A DNA stretch of 25,587 nucleotides from Lewinellaceae bacterium (GCA_016716135.1 JADJWX010000007.1:390001-415587), one strand, 5' to 3'; positions 17,764 to 25,286 are shown, counted from the first letter of the stretch. Numbers and translations: made by a program. The notes: generated by a model not told the origin, from the sequence alone.

Positions 17764-19242
17764 GTGAATGCTACACTTCAATCATTGGCTGAAGCACTGG
17801 AATCCATCCAGTCCGACATGTACGGCGCGGAACAGCGCTGGCAACCTTTTTTAGAAAAAATCCACCCGGGTCAGCGCGCCAGTGCCCTGAATCTGTTGCA
17901 CTATCTGACGTTGCGTTGCTCGGACTTGCGGAATATTCAAGACGACCTTCACCAGGCCGGCCTTTCCTCGCTGGCCAGTTCGGAGAGCCATATTCTTTGC
18001 CAGATTCAGGCCATCCTGGAACGCCTGGGCCAACCCGCACCCACCACCGCCCCACCTTGCGACTACCGGGGCGCCTCGCGGTTGTTGCAACACCGGGCCA
18101 ACACATTGTTTGGCCCCAAAGTAAATCCACACATTCCCCACCTGATGGTCACGTTTGAAAATACCCTTGCCACCGACTATGGCCGGGTCAAATCACTCGT
18201 GCAGGCCGGGATGAACGTGGCGCGGATCAATTGCGCACACGATGACCCCGAAGTGTGGAAGGGCATGATCAACAAAATCCGAAAAGCGACCCGGGCAACC
18301 GGGCACCCCTGCAAAGTGTACATGGACCTTGCAGGTCCCAAAATCCGGACCACCTTGTTGGGGAAAGGGCGCAAGGAGGGCTTGTTGAAGTTGAAGGAGC
18401 GCAACCGGTTTTGGTTGTGTGAGGCCGATGCCGATTTTAAAAAAACGGAAAAAGTAGTTGGGTGCACCCTGCCGGGTATAATTCCGGACCTGAAGCCCGG
18501 CGAACGGGTATTGTTTGACGATGGTCTTTTCGAGGCCGTTGTTGAAGAAACAAACGGCAGCAAAGCCGCGCTCCGAATGACCCGTGTGTCGGCCGCCAAA
18601 CCGCGGCTCAAGCCGGAAAAAGGGATAAACTTTCCGGATACCGACCTGAAAGTGCAGAGCCTGACGGCCTTTGATAAATCCGTCATTCCATTTGTAAAGG
18701 AAAATGCCGACCTGGTGGGCTTCTCCTTTGTACGGCAACCCGCCGATGTGCTGGAATTGCAGGAATTACTCCGCCAGGAGACGGGCAAACCGCTACCGCT
18801 TATCCTGAAAATTGAGACGTTTGAGGCTGTTCAAAATCTGCCAGCCTTGCTTTTGCAGGGTATGCATGAATCCGTATTTGGTGTCATGATCGCCCGGGGC
18901 GACCTGGCCGTGGAAATTGGCTTTGAACGGCTTAGTGAAATTCAGGAAGAGATTTTATGGATTTGCGAAGCGGCTCATGTGCCGGTGGTTTGGGCAACCC
19001 AGGTACTGGAATCACTAAACAAAAACGGCATCGCCACCCGCTCGGAGGTAACCGATGCCGCCCTTGCAGCCCATGCAGAATGTGTAATGTTGAACAAAGG
19101 CAAACACCTGCTTGCCGTTTTGGCTTCACTGCGTGATATTTTACACCGCAGCGGTGGGCACCACGTAAAGAAGCGGTATATTTTCAGACCACTGGCCATC
19201 GCGGAACGCTATATGCGCACCCCTCCGGTTTTGTCAAATTAA
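17764..19242 (+). CDS. Pyruvate-kinase-like protein with extra N-terminal domain, lacking the C-terminal domain
   Basis: About 492 residues from GTG 17764 (TTG 17743 and ATG 17818 are alternatives). Residues about 1-115 form a helical domain (SALNLLHYLTLRCSDLRNIQ...GLSSL) seen in a side branch of pyruvate kinases. The PK barrel then begins at VTFENTLATDYGRV. Recognisable motifs are MNVARINCAHDD, MDLAGPKIRT, the active-site Lys in LILKIETFEAV, ARGDLAVE (usually ARGDLGVE) and ATQVLESLNKNGIATRSEVTDAA. The inserted B domain is present (about 210-300). The ETAKG segment that normally follows is replaced by LNKGKH, and the C-terminal allosteric domain is absent; the protein ends about 45 residues after the barrel. 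Phosphoenolpyruvate-dependent kinase activity is plausible but unproven, and this is probably not the main glycolytic enzyme. Its TAA overlaps the stop of rng. Confidence 0.85.
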   Translation: MNATLQSLAEALESIQSDMYGAEQRWQPFLEKIHPGQRASALNLLHYLTLRCSDLRNIQDDLHQAGLSSLASSESHILCQIQAILERLGQPAPTTAPPCDYRGASRLLQHRANTLFGPKVNPHIPHLMVTFENTLATDYGRVKSLVQAGMNVARINCAHDDPEVWKGMINKIRKATRATGHPCKVYMDLAGPKIRTTLLGKGRKEGLLKLKERNRFWLCEADADFKKTEKVVGCTLPGIIPDLKPGERVLFDDGLFEAVVEETNGSKAALRMTRVSAAKPRLKPEKGINFPDTDLKVQSLTAFDKSVIPFVKENADLVGFSFVRQPADVLELQELLRQETGKPLPLILKIETFEAVQNLPALLLQGMHESVFGVMIARGDLAVEIGFERLSEIQEEILWICEAAHVPVVWATQVLESLNKNGIATRSEVTDAALAAHAECVMLNKGKHLLAVLASLRDILHRSGGHHVKKRYIFRPLAIAERYMRTPPVLSN

Positions 19243-20808
19243 TTCAAGCGGATTTCATCGTCGTTGCCCACAAAAAACCGGTATTCTGAAAGCTGATAAT
19301 CGGAATGCGGGATGATCCGGATCCACTTGTTGTACTTCCAAAACCACTTCATCCGGGTGCTGTTCAGGCCCTTCCGCAGATAGGCATCGATGTAGGGATG
19401 CACCCGCAGGAACAAGTCGCCTTTGGGCCTCGACTGCATGACAAACTCCAGGTCGCGTTCAATTTCATCGGTCAGCAAAATCGTGGCGTTCACCTTCCCG
19501 GTTCCCCCGCAAGACGGGCACACTTCGGCCGTATCCACTTCCACTTCCGGGCGGGCGCGTTCGCGGGTAATTTGCATCAGCCCGAATTTGGACAAGGGTA
19601 AAATCGTGTGTTGCGAACGGTCGGAGCGCATAAATCCTTCCATAGCCTTGCAGCTGGCGCTTGTGATCAGCATTGCGCATATCGATAAAATCGACAATAA
19701 TGAGGCCGCCGATATCCCGCAGGCGAATTTGGCGGGCAATTTCTTCAGCGGCTTCCAGATTGACCCGCAGGATGGTTTGATCCACATCGCCGGAGGTCAT
19801 TTTATGGCCGCTGTTTACATCAATGACGTGCATCGCCTCCGTTTTTTCAATCACGACATAGGCGCCGCTGGCCATAGTCGATGTTTTCCCAAACGAGGCT
19901 TTAATCTGGCGGGTTACCCCAAAAGCATCAAAAATCGGCTTATTGCTCGTGTAATGTTGTACGATCCCCACTTGTTCGGGGCTGATCGATTGCAGGTAGG
20001 AACGGATATCGTTGTACAAGTCTTTATCATTGACAACAATCCGCCCGAACGAATCGGTCAGCAAATCACGCAAAACGCTCGTCGGCTTGTCGAGCTCGCT
20101 TAACAGTTTAGCCGGTGGGATCACAGATTTCAATTGCCGGAATATCTCCTCCCAACGGCCCAGCAATTGCATCATTTCTTCGTGCAGTTCCTGGACTTTT
20201 TTACCGTCGGCAGCGGTACGCATGATCAGACCGAAGTGTTTGGGTCGGATACTTTCCGCCAATGTGTGCAGCCGTTTACGCTCTTCCGTGCTGCTGATTT
20301 TCTTCGAAACGGTCACAACTTCCGAAAAGGGAGAAAGCACCATGTACCGGCCGGGAAGGTTAAGTTCGCAGGATAACCGTGGGCCTTTGGTGGAAATGGG
20401 CTCCTTCAAAATTTGAACCAGTACCGGGTAACGTTTATTAAGTACCTGGTCAATTTTACCCGATTTAACAATTTCTTCTTCGTATTTGAAATTGTCGAGT
20501 TTATGGGTGTTGATGCTGCCGTTCATGACGCCGTTAGTCCACTTAGCAACAGAGCGCAGCTTTGGCCCAAGGTCGGTGTAGTGTAGAAAAGCGTCTTTAC
20601 GATGCCCGATGTCAATGAACGCAGCGTTCAAGCCCGGCATCATTTTCCGGATTTTACCAATCAGGATATCTCCGACGGTAAAATTGTTATTTGTTTTTTG
20701 ATGGTGGAGTTCAACAAGTTTGTCGTTCTCCAGTAATGCCATTTCCACACCGGTAGTTGTAGCATTGATAATGAGTTCTTTTTCCACGATGGATGAAGTG
20801 GTTTTCAA
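19239..20808 (-). CDS. rng: Ribonuclease G/E family endoribonuclease, apparent frameshift near 19650
   Basis: A single-strand-specific endonuclease for rRNA maturation and mRNA decay. The start is TTG 20808 or, perhaps better, GTG 20787 ((M)EKELIINATTTGVEMALL); no in-frame ATG lies upstream. The S1-like domain comes first (VGDILIGKIRKMMPGLNAAFIDIG). Catalytic Asp330 (HVIDVNSGHK) and Asp373 (IIVDFIDM) are 43 residues apart, the same as Asp303 and Asp346 of E. coli RNase E. After DFIDMRNADHKRQL the frame breaks. The family sequence resumes one base over as KAMEGFMRSDRSQHTILPLS, with the zinc-link motif VCPSCGGTGK, to TAA at 19239. The family spacing suggests one residue is missing at the join, so a 2-base loss fits better than a 1-base gain. 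The repaired length, about 523 aa, is normal. Read as is, the protein ends in unrelated residues at 19465. Confidence 0.92.
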
Positions 20809-21089
20809 CAGGTCCTTACGGCTGGAATACTCCTTTAGTACAGAAAATACGTCCGAAGCTATCCGAAAGCAATAATCGGCAAGCAGTCACATTTACTTTT
20901 ACTTGAGGGCTAACGTTCCTTCAGGACAATTGGCATTGGCAAGGGGCTGGCAGCTTCGTGGGTAATCAGCGGCGCGCATTGGATCGGGTAATTCCAAAGG
21001 ATTCACACGGCTGGAAAAGCGGGTTTGCCCATCAGGAGGACTGCTAATAATAACCCGAAAAATCCTTTGACGTGCTTGTTTAAGTTTTA
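20809..21089. other. Gene-free stretch upstream of rng
   Basis: No credible reading frame or RNA gene is visible on either strand. It should contain the rng promoter and leader on the minus strand, but I find no full TTTG / TAnnTTTG pair there. On the minus strand the rng frame stays open upstream of TTG 20808 to a TGA about 100 bases away, without an ATG. Confidence 0.5.
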
Positions 21090-21143
21090 GAAAAGATATG
21101 ACCGGGGTAAGGCAAAACCCCGGTTACCCGATTATATCTTTTC
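21090..21143 (-). ncRNA. Nested two-stem RNA structure candidate upstream of rng
   Basis: The outer arms GAAAAGATAT (21090-21099) and ATATCTTTTC (21134-21143) are perfectly complementary over 10 bp. Inside, ACCGGGG (21101-21107) pairs with CCCCGGT (21118-21124) around a 10-base loop. No T-run follows on either strand, so this is not a simple terminator. On the minus strand it would lie in or near a long rng leader, about 280 bases before the start. Whether it is transcribed is unknown. Confidence 0.35.
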
Positions 21144-21164
21144 ATAAAAAAATGACAGCAAGTC

Positions 21165-21208
21165 AAAAAAGGAAGCTGCATCAAAAGGGGTCATTTGATA
21201 CAGCTTCC
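21165..21208 (-). terminator. Strong intrinsic terminator (minus strand)
   Basis: GGAAGCTGCATCAAA (21171-21185) pairs with TTTGATACAGCTTCC (21194-21208), 15 bp with one mismatch and an 8-base loop. On the minus strand it is followed directly by six T (21165-21170). It ends transcription coming from the small ribosomal protein gene and separates it from rng. Confidence 0.75.
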
Positions 21209-21259
21209 CGGATTGGACGGCCTCATCGACACAGACTCAAACCGTTCGGATATCCCCAA

Positions 21260-21291
21260 GAAAAAGGCGTAGTGCCTGGATCTCAGGCACT
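21260..21291 (-). terminator. Terminator-like hairpin overlapping the stop codon of the 31-aa gene
   Basis: AGTGCCTG (21271-21278) pairs with CAGGCACT (21284-21291) over a 5-base loop. A TTTTT tract lies five bases downstream on the minus strand (21261-21265). The 3' arm as written on the plus strand covers part of the TAG stop of the small gene (21290-21292). A second, stronger terminator follows at 21165-21208. Confidence 0.5.
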
Positions 21292-21385
21292 ACCGATTTT
21301 TCTTCTTATGTCGATTCTTACGCAGACGCTTTTTACGTTTGTGCGTGGCGATTTTGTGACGTTTGCGTTTTTTTCCGCAAGGCAT
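21290..21385 (-). CDS. 31-aa AURKAIP1/COX24-domain (mS38/bS22-like) small ribosomal protein
   Basis: ATG 21385 to TAG 21290 encodes MPCGKKRKRHKIATHKRKKR followed by LRKNRHKKKNR. This extremely basic peptide matches the conserved Bacteroidota family annotated as AURKAIP1/COX24 domain protein. Relatives include the mitochondrial small-subunit protein mS38, and mycobacterial bS22 is similar. Such peptides bind rRNA in the small ribosomal subunit; ribosome association here is inferred from the family. The gene is easily missed because of its size. It lies between the TPR gene and rng on the same strand, bounded by a terminator on each side, so it is probably its own transcript. Confidence 0.88.
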   Translation of the reverse strand: MPCGKKRKRHKIATHKRKKRLRKNRHKKKNR

Positions 21386-21422
21386 ACGCTATTGAAATTA
21401 TGAGTTATTAGTTATGGTTCGT

Positions 21423-21441
21423 AAAAACCCGAAATACGGGT
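21423..21441 (-). terminator. Intrinsic terminator after the TPR gene
   Basis: On the minus strand, ACCCG (plus 21437-21441) and CGGGT (plus 21427-21431) form a short GC stem around five bases, followed by TTTTT (21423-21427). It lies 13 bp after the TPR stop. The stem is short, hence moderate confidence. Confidence 0.55.
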
Positions 21442-21453
21442 ATTCAATTTTAT

Positions 21454-22239
21454 TTATTGTGCCTGGCAGCGTGCTGCATAAGCGGCTGCCTGGGTTTTGT
21501 TGCCTGCTTCTTCGTAAGCCCTGGCCAGCAGACAAGGCGTATTAGGGTTTTCTGGGTCTAAAAGCATTGCCTTTTCGAGCCGTTGAATGGCTCTTTCCCA
21601 TTGCCCGGTTTTTATAGCCAGGCGCCCTAATGCATTATACACTGCTGCGTTTTCCGGGTATTTGCTTTCCAGTTCACGCAGCAGCAAAACGGCTTTCATA
21701 GGGTTGTCTTTTGGTGGGTATTCAGCATAAACTAAGGCCAGGTTTACCCGGTGTTCTACGTGTTCCGGGCGGAGTGAAATGGCACTTTCAAAGGCTTTAA
21801 TTGCATGGTCGCCACAAAAAGCCCGCAAAACGGCATTTTGTTCTGCCCGCAGGGCGTTGTAAAACGTGGCGCCTGCGACCGACCAGGCAGTATCGGTATT
21901 TTCCAGTTCGGCGACTTGTTCTGCCAGGCCGCCCGCCACTGGAATCTGGCCTTGCTGGTACCACCACCCGGACATTTTTTTCAAGGCGGCAATACGGTCG
22001 GTATCCGATTCAGCTGCTGCCAACGTCTGCTCAAATGCATCCAGGGCCGAAATTTGCGTAGCCGTCAAATGCGCTCTGGCTTCATTTTGCAACTGCTCCA
22101 AGCTTGTACGCTCTCCCTGCAAGGCTCGTGATCGCTCCACTTTTTTTTGCGTGGAAGGTGTTGTTGAAAAGCCCAAATACAGGGCCAGAAACAAAAGCAA
22201 GGCGGCAAACAGTGTCAGATATTGCGCTCTATTCAGCAT
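21454..22239 (-). CDS. TPR-repeat protein with N-terminal membrane anchor
   Basis: A 261-aa protein from ATG 22239. Residues about 7-24 (YLTLFAALLLFLALYLGF) form one hydrophobic helix, either an anchor or an uncleaved signal. A charged linker follows. From about residue 135 come tetratricopeptide repeats (HAIKAFESAISLRPEHVEHRVNLALVYAEY; AAVYNALGRLAIKTGQWERAIQRLEKAMLLDPENPNTPCLLARAYEEAGNKTQAAAYA). TPRs bind protein partners; no specific partner can be named. Its start is 59 bp after the HU stop, on the same strand, so HU and this gene likely form one operon. This HU-TPR order next to rng is common in Bacteroidota as far as I know. A short terminator follows the gene. Confidence 0.85.
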   Translation of the reverse strand: MLNRAQYLTLFAALLLFLALYLGFSTTPSTQKKVERSRALQGERTSLEQLQNEARAHLTATQISALDAFEQTLAAAESDTDRIAALKKMSGWWYQQGQIPVAGGLAEQVAELENTDTAWSVAGATFYNALRAEQNAVLRAFCGDHAIKAFESAISLRPEHVEHRVNLALVYAEYPPKDNPMKAVLLLRELESKYPENAAVYNALGRLAIKTGQWERAIQRLEKAMLLDPENPNTPCLLARAYEEAGNKTQAAAYAARCQAQ

Positions 22240-22298
22240 GACATTATTGCTTCAACTGTTGGGGTCTGGTTTGGGGCAGATAAGGCTGAAACAATGAG

Positions 22299-22610
22299 TT
22301 AGTCATCATTTTCCACCGACGGAAGCGTCGAAACATTTTTCTTAACTTGCTCTACAAACACTTTTGCCGGTTTGAACGACGGAATAAAGTGCTCCGGAAT
22401 TTCTATGGCTTTCCCTTTTTTGATGTGACGACCTATTTTTTTTGCGCGTTTTTTAATAATAAAACTGCCAAAACCACGCACATACACGTTCTCGCCGCTT
22501 TGCAGGGTTGTTTTAATTTCTTTGAACAGCGCTTCGAGGGAAACCAACACGTCAACTTTTGCGACGCCCGTTTTCTCGGAAATGGCATTCACAAGGTCAG
22601 CCTTTCTCAT
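22299..22610 (-). CDS. HU/IHF-family DNA-binding protein
   Basis: A 103-aa nucleoid protein that bends DNA as a dimer. It begins MRKADLVNAISEKTGVAKVD, the helical dimerisation part, continues through GENVYVRGFGSFIIKKRAKKIGRH and ends the core with IPEHFIPSFKPAKVFVEQVKK. This is the full Bac_DNA_binding domain, followed by a 10-residue acidic tail (STLPSVENDD). The tip of the DNA-binding arm reads GRHIKKGKAIEIPEH where many HU proteins have GRNP, as in other Bacteroidota members. A good promoter lies 64 bp upstream and the TPR gene follows 59 bp downstream. Confidence 0.95.
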   Translation of the reverse strand: MRKADLVNAISEKTGVAKVDVLVSLEALFKEIKTTLQSGENVYVRGFGSFIIKKRAKKIGRHIKKGKAIEIPEHFIPSFKPAKVFVEQVKKNVSTLPSVENDD

Positions 22611-22673
22611 GTTTTATTTTGTTGATTTTGAACAAGTTATAGAAAAAAAGAAGGCGCTTCGGAAAACGAGTCG

Positions 22674-22704
22674 CAAAGATCGCACAAATTTTCAGGCACG
22701 CAAA
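22674..22704 (-). promoter_or_regulatory. Bacteroidota-type promoter for the HU-TPR operon
   Basis: On the minus strand, TTTG (plus 22701-22704) is followed by 19 bases and GATCTTTG (plus 22674-22681). The family consensus is TTTG-N19-21-TAnnTTTG, so spacing is exact and only the first base of the -7 box differs. The predicted leader is about 55 bases, AT-rich and without Shine-Dalgarno. Confidence 0.65.
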
Positions 22705-22924
22705 CTTTTATCTGAATTTTTCAGGCTTGTATTTGATTGAAAATCAAAATAAAACCCAGCGGCTCTTGTTTGGGTATCAGCACAGGCTCGATGGCAAACT
22801 TACTCTAAATCAGAACCTTATACTACTTTTTAGCAAAAATATATTTCTTCAATTTTCACCGGAATGAATTTATCTACCTTTACCGGCCAATTTGACCAGC
22901 TCATCCAGATATTTCAAACAGATT
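22705..22924. other. Divergent intergenic region between HU and yicC
   Basis: No gene is visible. It includes a palindrome TTTGATT-GAA-AATCAAA (22732-22748), which is AT-rich and could be chance. TACCTTTA at 22876-22883 is one base off a -7 box for yicC, but no partner -33 element is seen. Confidence 0.4.
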
Positions 22925-23800
22925 ATGCTGCTTTCCATGACCGGCTACGGCCGCGCTTCCGGCCACTTCAACGGCAAAACCATTTCAGTCGAAATCCGAA
23001 CACTGAATTCCAGACTCACCGACTTGAAAATGCGCCTTCCCGGCGATTATAAAGAAAAAGAAATCGAAGTCCGTAAACTGGTCACCCAACATGCAGAACG
23101 AGGAAAAATCGACCTGTTGATGGATGTTCAAAGTGACGACGGCGGCGCACTGGTCACCCTGAACGAAGGGTTGTTCCGGGGCTACCACCGCGAATTGACA
23201 CGCCTGGCCAAAGAACTCGACATCCCGCAGCACGATATCCTGCAAACCATTATGCGCATCCCCAACGTAGCTTCCACGCCCTCCGGTGAAGTGGATGAAG
23301 AAGAATGGGCTGCCGTCTGCCGCATCATTACCGAGGCGCTGGATCAACTCCGCGCATTCCGCGACCAGGAGGGCGATGCCCTGGAAGCAGACCTCCAACT
23401 GCGTGTCAGCAACATTATGGGGCTCCTGCAAAAAGTCGAACCACACGAGAAAGAGCGATTCACCCGAATGCGCGAACGTCTGAACAACAATATGGAAGAG
23501 GTTTTTGGCAAGGAAAAACTCGACTCAAACCGCTTCGAACAGGAGATTTTGTACTACCTCGAAAAAATGGACATCACCGAAGAAAAGGTGCGCCTGGAGC
23601 AACATTGCAAATATTTTATCGAACAAGTCAACAACAAGGAAATTTCAGGCGGCCGCACCCTCAATTTTATCAGCCAGGAAATGGGCCGCGAAATAAACAC
23701 CCTCGGCGCCAAAGCCTATGACGCCAACATCCAGCGCCTGGTGGTCCAAATGAAAGACGAACTGGAAAAAATTAAGGAACAGTTGGCTAATGTCTTGTAA
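22925..23800 (+). CDS. YicC-family endoribonuclease
   Basis: A 291-aa protein from ATG 22925, giving MLLSMTGYGRASG, the characteristic YicC N-terminus (SMTGYG). The frame extends 11 codons upstream, but the family begins here. Conserved features are the YicC_N domain (EIRTLNSRLTDLKMRLP about residue 26; ERGKIDLLMDVQ about 60) and the C-terminal DUF1732 domain with ERFEQEILYYLEKMDITEE-type helices (here from about residue 208) and the signature ISGGRTLNFISQEMGREINT (about 245-265). E. coli YicC is described as an endoribonuclease that affects small-RNA stability; activity here is inferred by family. It faces the methyltransferase gene, with only a 26-bp gap made of three 9-bp repeats. Confidence 0.93.
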   Translation: MLLSMTGYGRASGHFNGKTISVEIRTLNSRLTDLKMRLPGDYKEKEIEVRKLVTQHAERGKIDLLMDVQSDDGGALVTLNEGLFRGYHRELTRLAKELDIPQHDILQTIMRIPNVASTPSGEVDEEEWAAVCRIITEALDQLRAFRDQEGDALEADLQLRVSNIMGLLQKVEPHEKERFTRMRERLNNNMEEVFGKEKLDSNRFEQEILYYLEKMDITEEKVRLEQHCKYFIEQVNNKEISGGRTLNFISQEMGREINTLGAKAYDANIQRLVVQMKDELEKIKEQLANVL

Positions 23801-23826
23801 TTTGGGTGATTTGGGTCATTTGGGGT
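23800..23826. repeat. Three tandem 9-bp repeats ATTTGGGTN
   Basis: ATTTGGGTG, ATTTGGGTC and ATTTGGGGT occupy exactly the space between the stop codons of yicC and the convergent methyltransferase gene. This short tandem array could vary in copy number by slippage without affecting either protein. Confidence 0.6.
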
Positions 23827-24576
23827 TCATTGATTTTTTTCGTTAAAACGGCCGGCGCGTAGCAGCAATGCCGTAGAAATTTTGCGGTTACCAGGGCCCC
23901 AGGCTGCGCGCAACTTCCGTTCGATCAATCCGATCGGATTTTCGCCTTTTTCCCGGATGTAATGCTGTACCGCCGACCAACTGGAAAAATAGCCCAGCAC
24001 ATCGTCCACCGTCCAGTCAAATTCCATCGAAAATTCCGGCACCGGAATCTCCTCCAGCGGAAACGGGATGGTGCGGTATTCCGCATCGATGTGCCGCCGT
24101 TCAGCATCCCAATACGGGCCGGTAATGTCCGCATAAAAATGCCGGACCACAGCATCCACAGCGGCATCGTTTGCCGTAAACAGGCTGTACCCGATCAGCG
24201 CCAGAATGCCGCCCGGGCGCAATACCCGCCGCACTTCCGCAAAAAACGGCTCAAAATCAAACCAATGCACGGCCTGCGCCACGGTGATGAGATCAAAACT
24301 GGCATCAGCACCCGAACACTGCTCCGCCCGCTCCTGCGCGTACCGGATGCGCGGATGAACATGAGCATGCTGCAATTGTTGCGCGCTCATATCGGTAGCC
24401 AGCACAGTCTCAAAATATTCAGCCAGCGCAAGCGCCACCTGCCCGTTGCCGGTGGCACAGTCCCAGGCTGCCTGCCGGCCAGGGGCAAGCCCGGCCAGAT
24501 AGGCTATCAATTCCGGTGGATAAACGGGCCGGTACCGGGCGTACGAAGCGGCCTGACGAGAGAAATTATCTTTCAT
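23827..24576 (-). CDS. Class I SAM-dependent methyltransferase
   Basis: A 249-aa protein from ATG 24576. It opens with DNFSRQAASYARYRPVYPPEL, a pattern shared by small-molecule methyltransferases such as the trans-aconitate and ubiquinone-type groups. Motif I is WDCATGNGQVALALAEYF (about residues 38-55), followed by the acidic loop ATDMSAQQL, then FDLITVAQAVHWFD and LRPGGILALIGYS. This is a Methyltransf_11-type fold of normal length, cytoplasmic. The substrate cannot be told. A 21-codon reading frame with an internal terminator-like hairpin lies directly upstream and overlaps the start codon as ATGA. Confidence 0.88.
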   Translation of the reverse strand: MKDNFSRQAASYARYRPVYPPELIAYLAGLAPGRQAAWDCATGNGQVALALAEYFETVLATDMSAQQLQHAHVHPRIRYAQERAEQCSGADASFDLITVAQAVHWFDFEPFFAEVRRVLRPGGILALIGYSLFTANDAAVDAVVRHFYADITGPYWDAERRHIDAEYRTIPFPLEEIPVPEFSMEFDWTVDDVLGYFSSWSAVQHYIREKGENPIGLIERKLRAAWGPGNRKISTALLLRAGRFNEKNQ

Positions 24577-24638
24577 CCGACAAATATGTATAAAAAAAAC
24601 GCCTCCCCGTATTGCAGGGAAGGCGTCGGCATTTTCAT
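24573..24638 (-). CDS. Possible 21-aa leader peptide overlapping the methyltransferase start
   Basis: ATG 24638 opens MKMPTPSLQYGEAFFLYIFV plus Gly, then TGA, which overlaps the methyltransferase ATG as ATGA. The overlap would allow translational coupling. The frame runs through a hairpin with a T8 tract. There is no independent proof that it is translated; composition gives no clear coding signal. Confidence 0.2.
   Translation of the reverse strand: MKMPTPSLQYGEAFFLYIFVG
24592..24626 (-). terminator. Terminator-like hairpin with T8 upstream of the methyltransferase
   Basis: ACGCCTCCC (24599-24607) pairs with GGGAAGGCGT (24617-24626) with a one-base bulge. On the minus strand it runs into TTTTTTTT (24592-24599). 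No minus-strand gene ends here, and the next gene on that strand starts 16 bases downstream, so it may be an attenuator or a remnant. Confidence 0.55.
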
Positions 24639-24743
24639 GTGGCTGTTGGGTTTACGCCTTAATTACTTTTCGTACGACGGAACCCGGTAATCTATTTCAC
24701 AATCATAACAAGTAACTTTATCCAAAAATCATCAAAATCGCCC

Positions 24744-25286
24744 ATGCAATCTAACCACCCCTGGCACAATGTTTCGCCCGGCCCGAATGCCCCTGGCATC
24801 GTGAATGCCATCATCGAAATCCCGCGCCATTCCCGCGCCAAATACGAACTCGACAAAGATTCCGGCCTGCTCAAACTCGACCGGGTGCTGTACTCCTCGG
24901 TCTATTACCCGGCCAACTACGGTTTCATTCCCCAGTCCTACTGCGATGACCACGACCCGCTCGACATTCTGGTGCTCACCCAGATCACCCTCGTACCGCT
25001 TTGCCTGGTATCGGCCAAAGTGATCGGCGTAATGCGCATGATCGATCAGGGCGAAATGGACGACAAGATCATCGCCGTGGCCGAGCACGACATGAGCGTC
25101 AACCACATCAGCGACATCAGTGAGCTGCCCGAGCATTTCTTCCGCGAACTGCGCAGTTTTTTTGAAGACTATAAAAAACTGGAAAACAAATCTGTGCAGG
25201 TGGAGGAGTTTCAGAATGCGGCGGTGGCCCGGGAGATTGTGGCGCAGAGTTTGGTGGATTACCGGGGGTTGATGGGCAAAGGCTGA
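24744..25286 (+). CDS. ppa: Inorganic pyrophosphatase (family I)
   Basis: A 180-aa soluble enzyme that splits pyrophosphate to phosphate with magnesium, pulling biosynthesis forward. Active-site residues are present: Glu25, Lys33 and Glu35 (IEIPRHSRAKYELD), Arg47, Tyr59 (YPANYGFIP) and the signature DDHDPLD with Asp69, Asp71 and Asp74, which correspond to E. coli Asp65, Asp67 and Asp70. Downstream are MIDQGEMDDKI (metal ligands) and EDYKKLE (phosphate-binding Tyr-Lys). Start at ATG 24744; length is typical of the bacterial family. It is likely monocistronic: the gene to its left is divergent and the priA gene to its right is convergent. Confidence 0.97.
   Translation: MQSNHPWHNVSPGPNAPGIVNAIIEIPRHSRAKYELDKDSGLLKLDRVLYSSVYYPANYGFIPQSYCDDHDPLDILVLTQITLVPLCLVSAKVIGVMRMIDQGEMDDKIIAVAEHDMSVNHISDISELPEHFFRELRSFFEDYKKLENKSVQVEEFQNAAVAREIVAQSLVDYRGLMGKG

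Noticed and set aside
22732..22748. TTTGATT-GAA-AATCAAA as an FNR/CRP-type site
   Set aside because: The spacer is 5 instead of 4 for the FNR-like core, and the region is very AT-rich, so a chance palindrome is likely.
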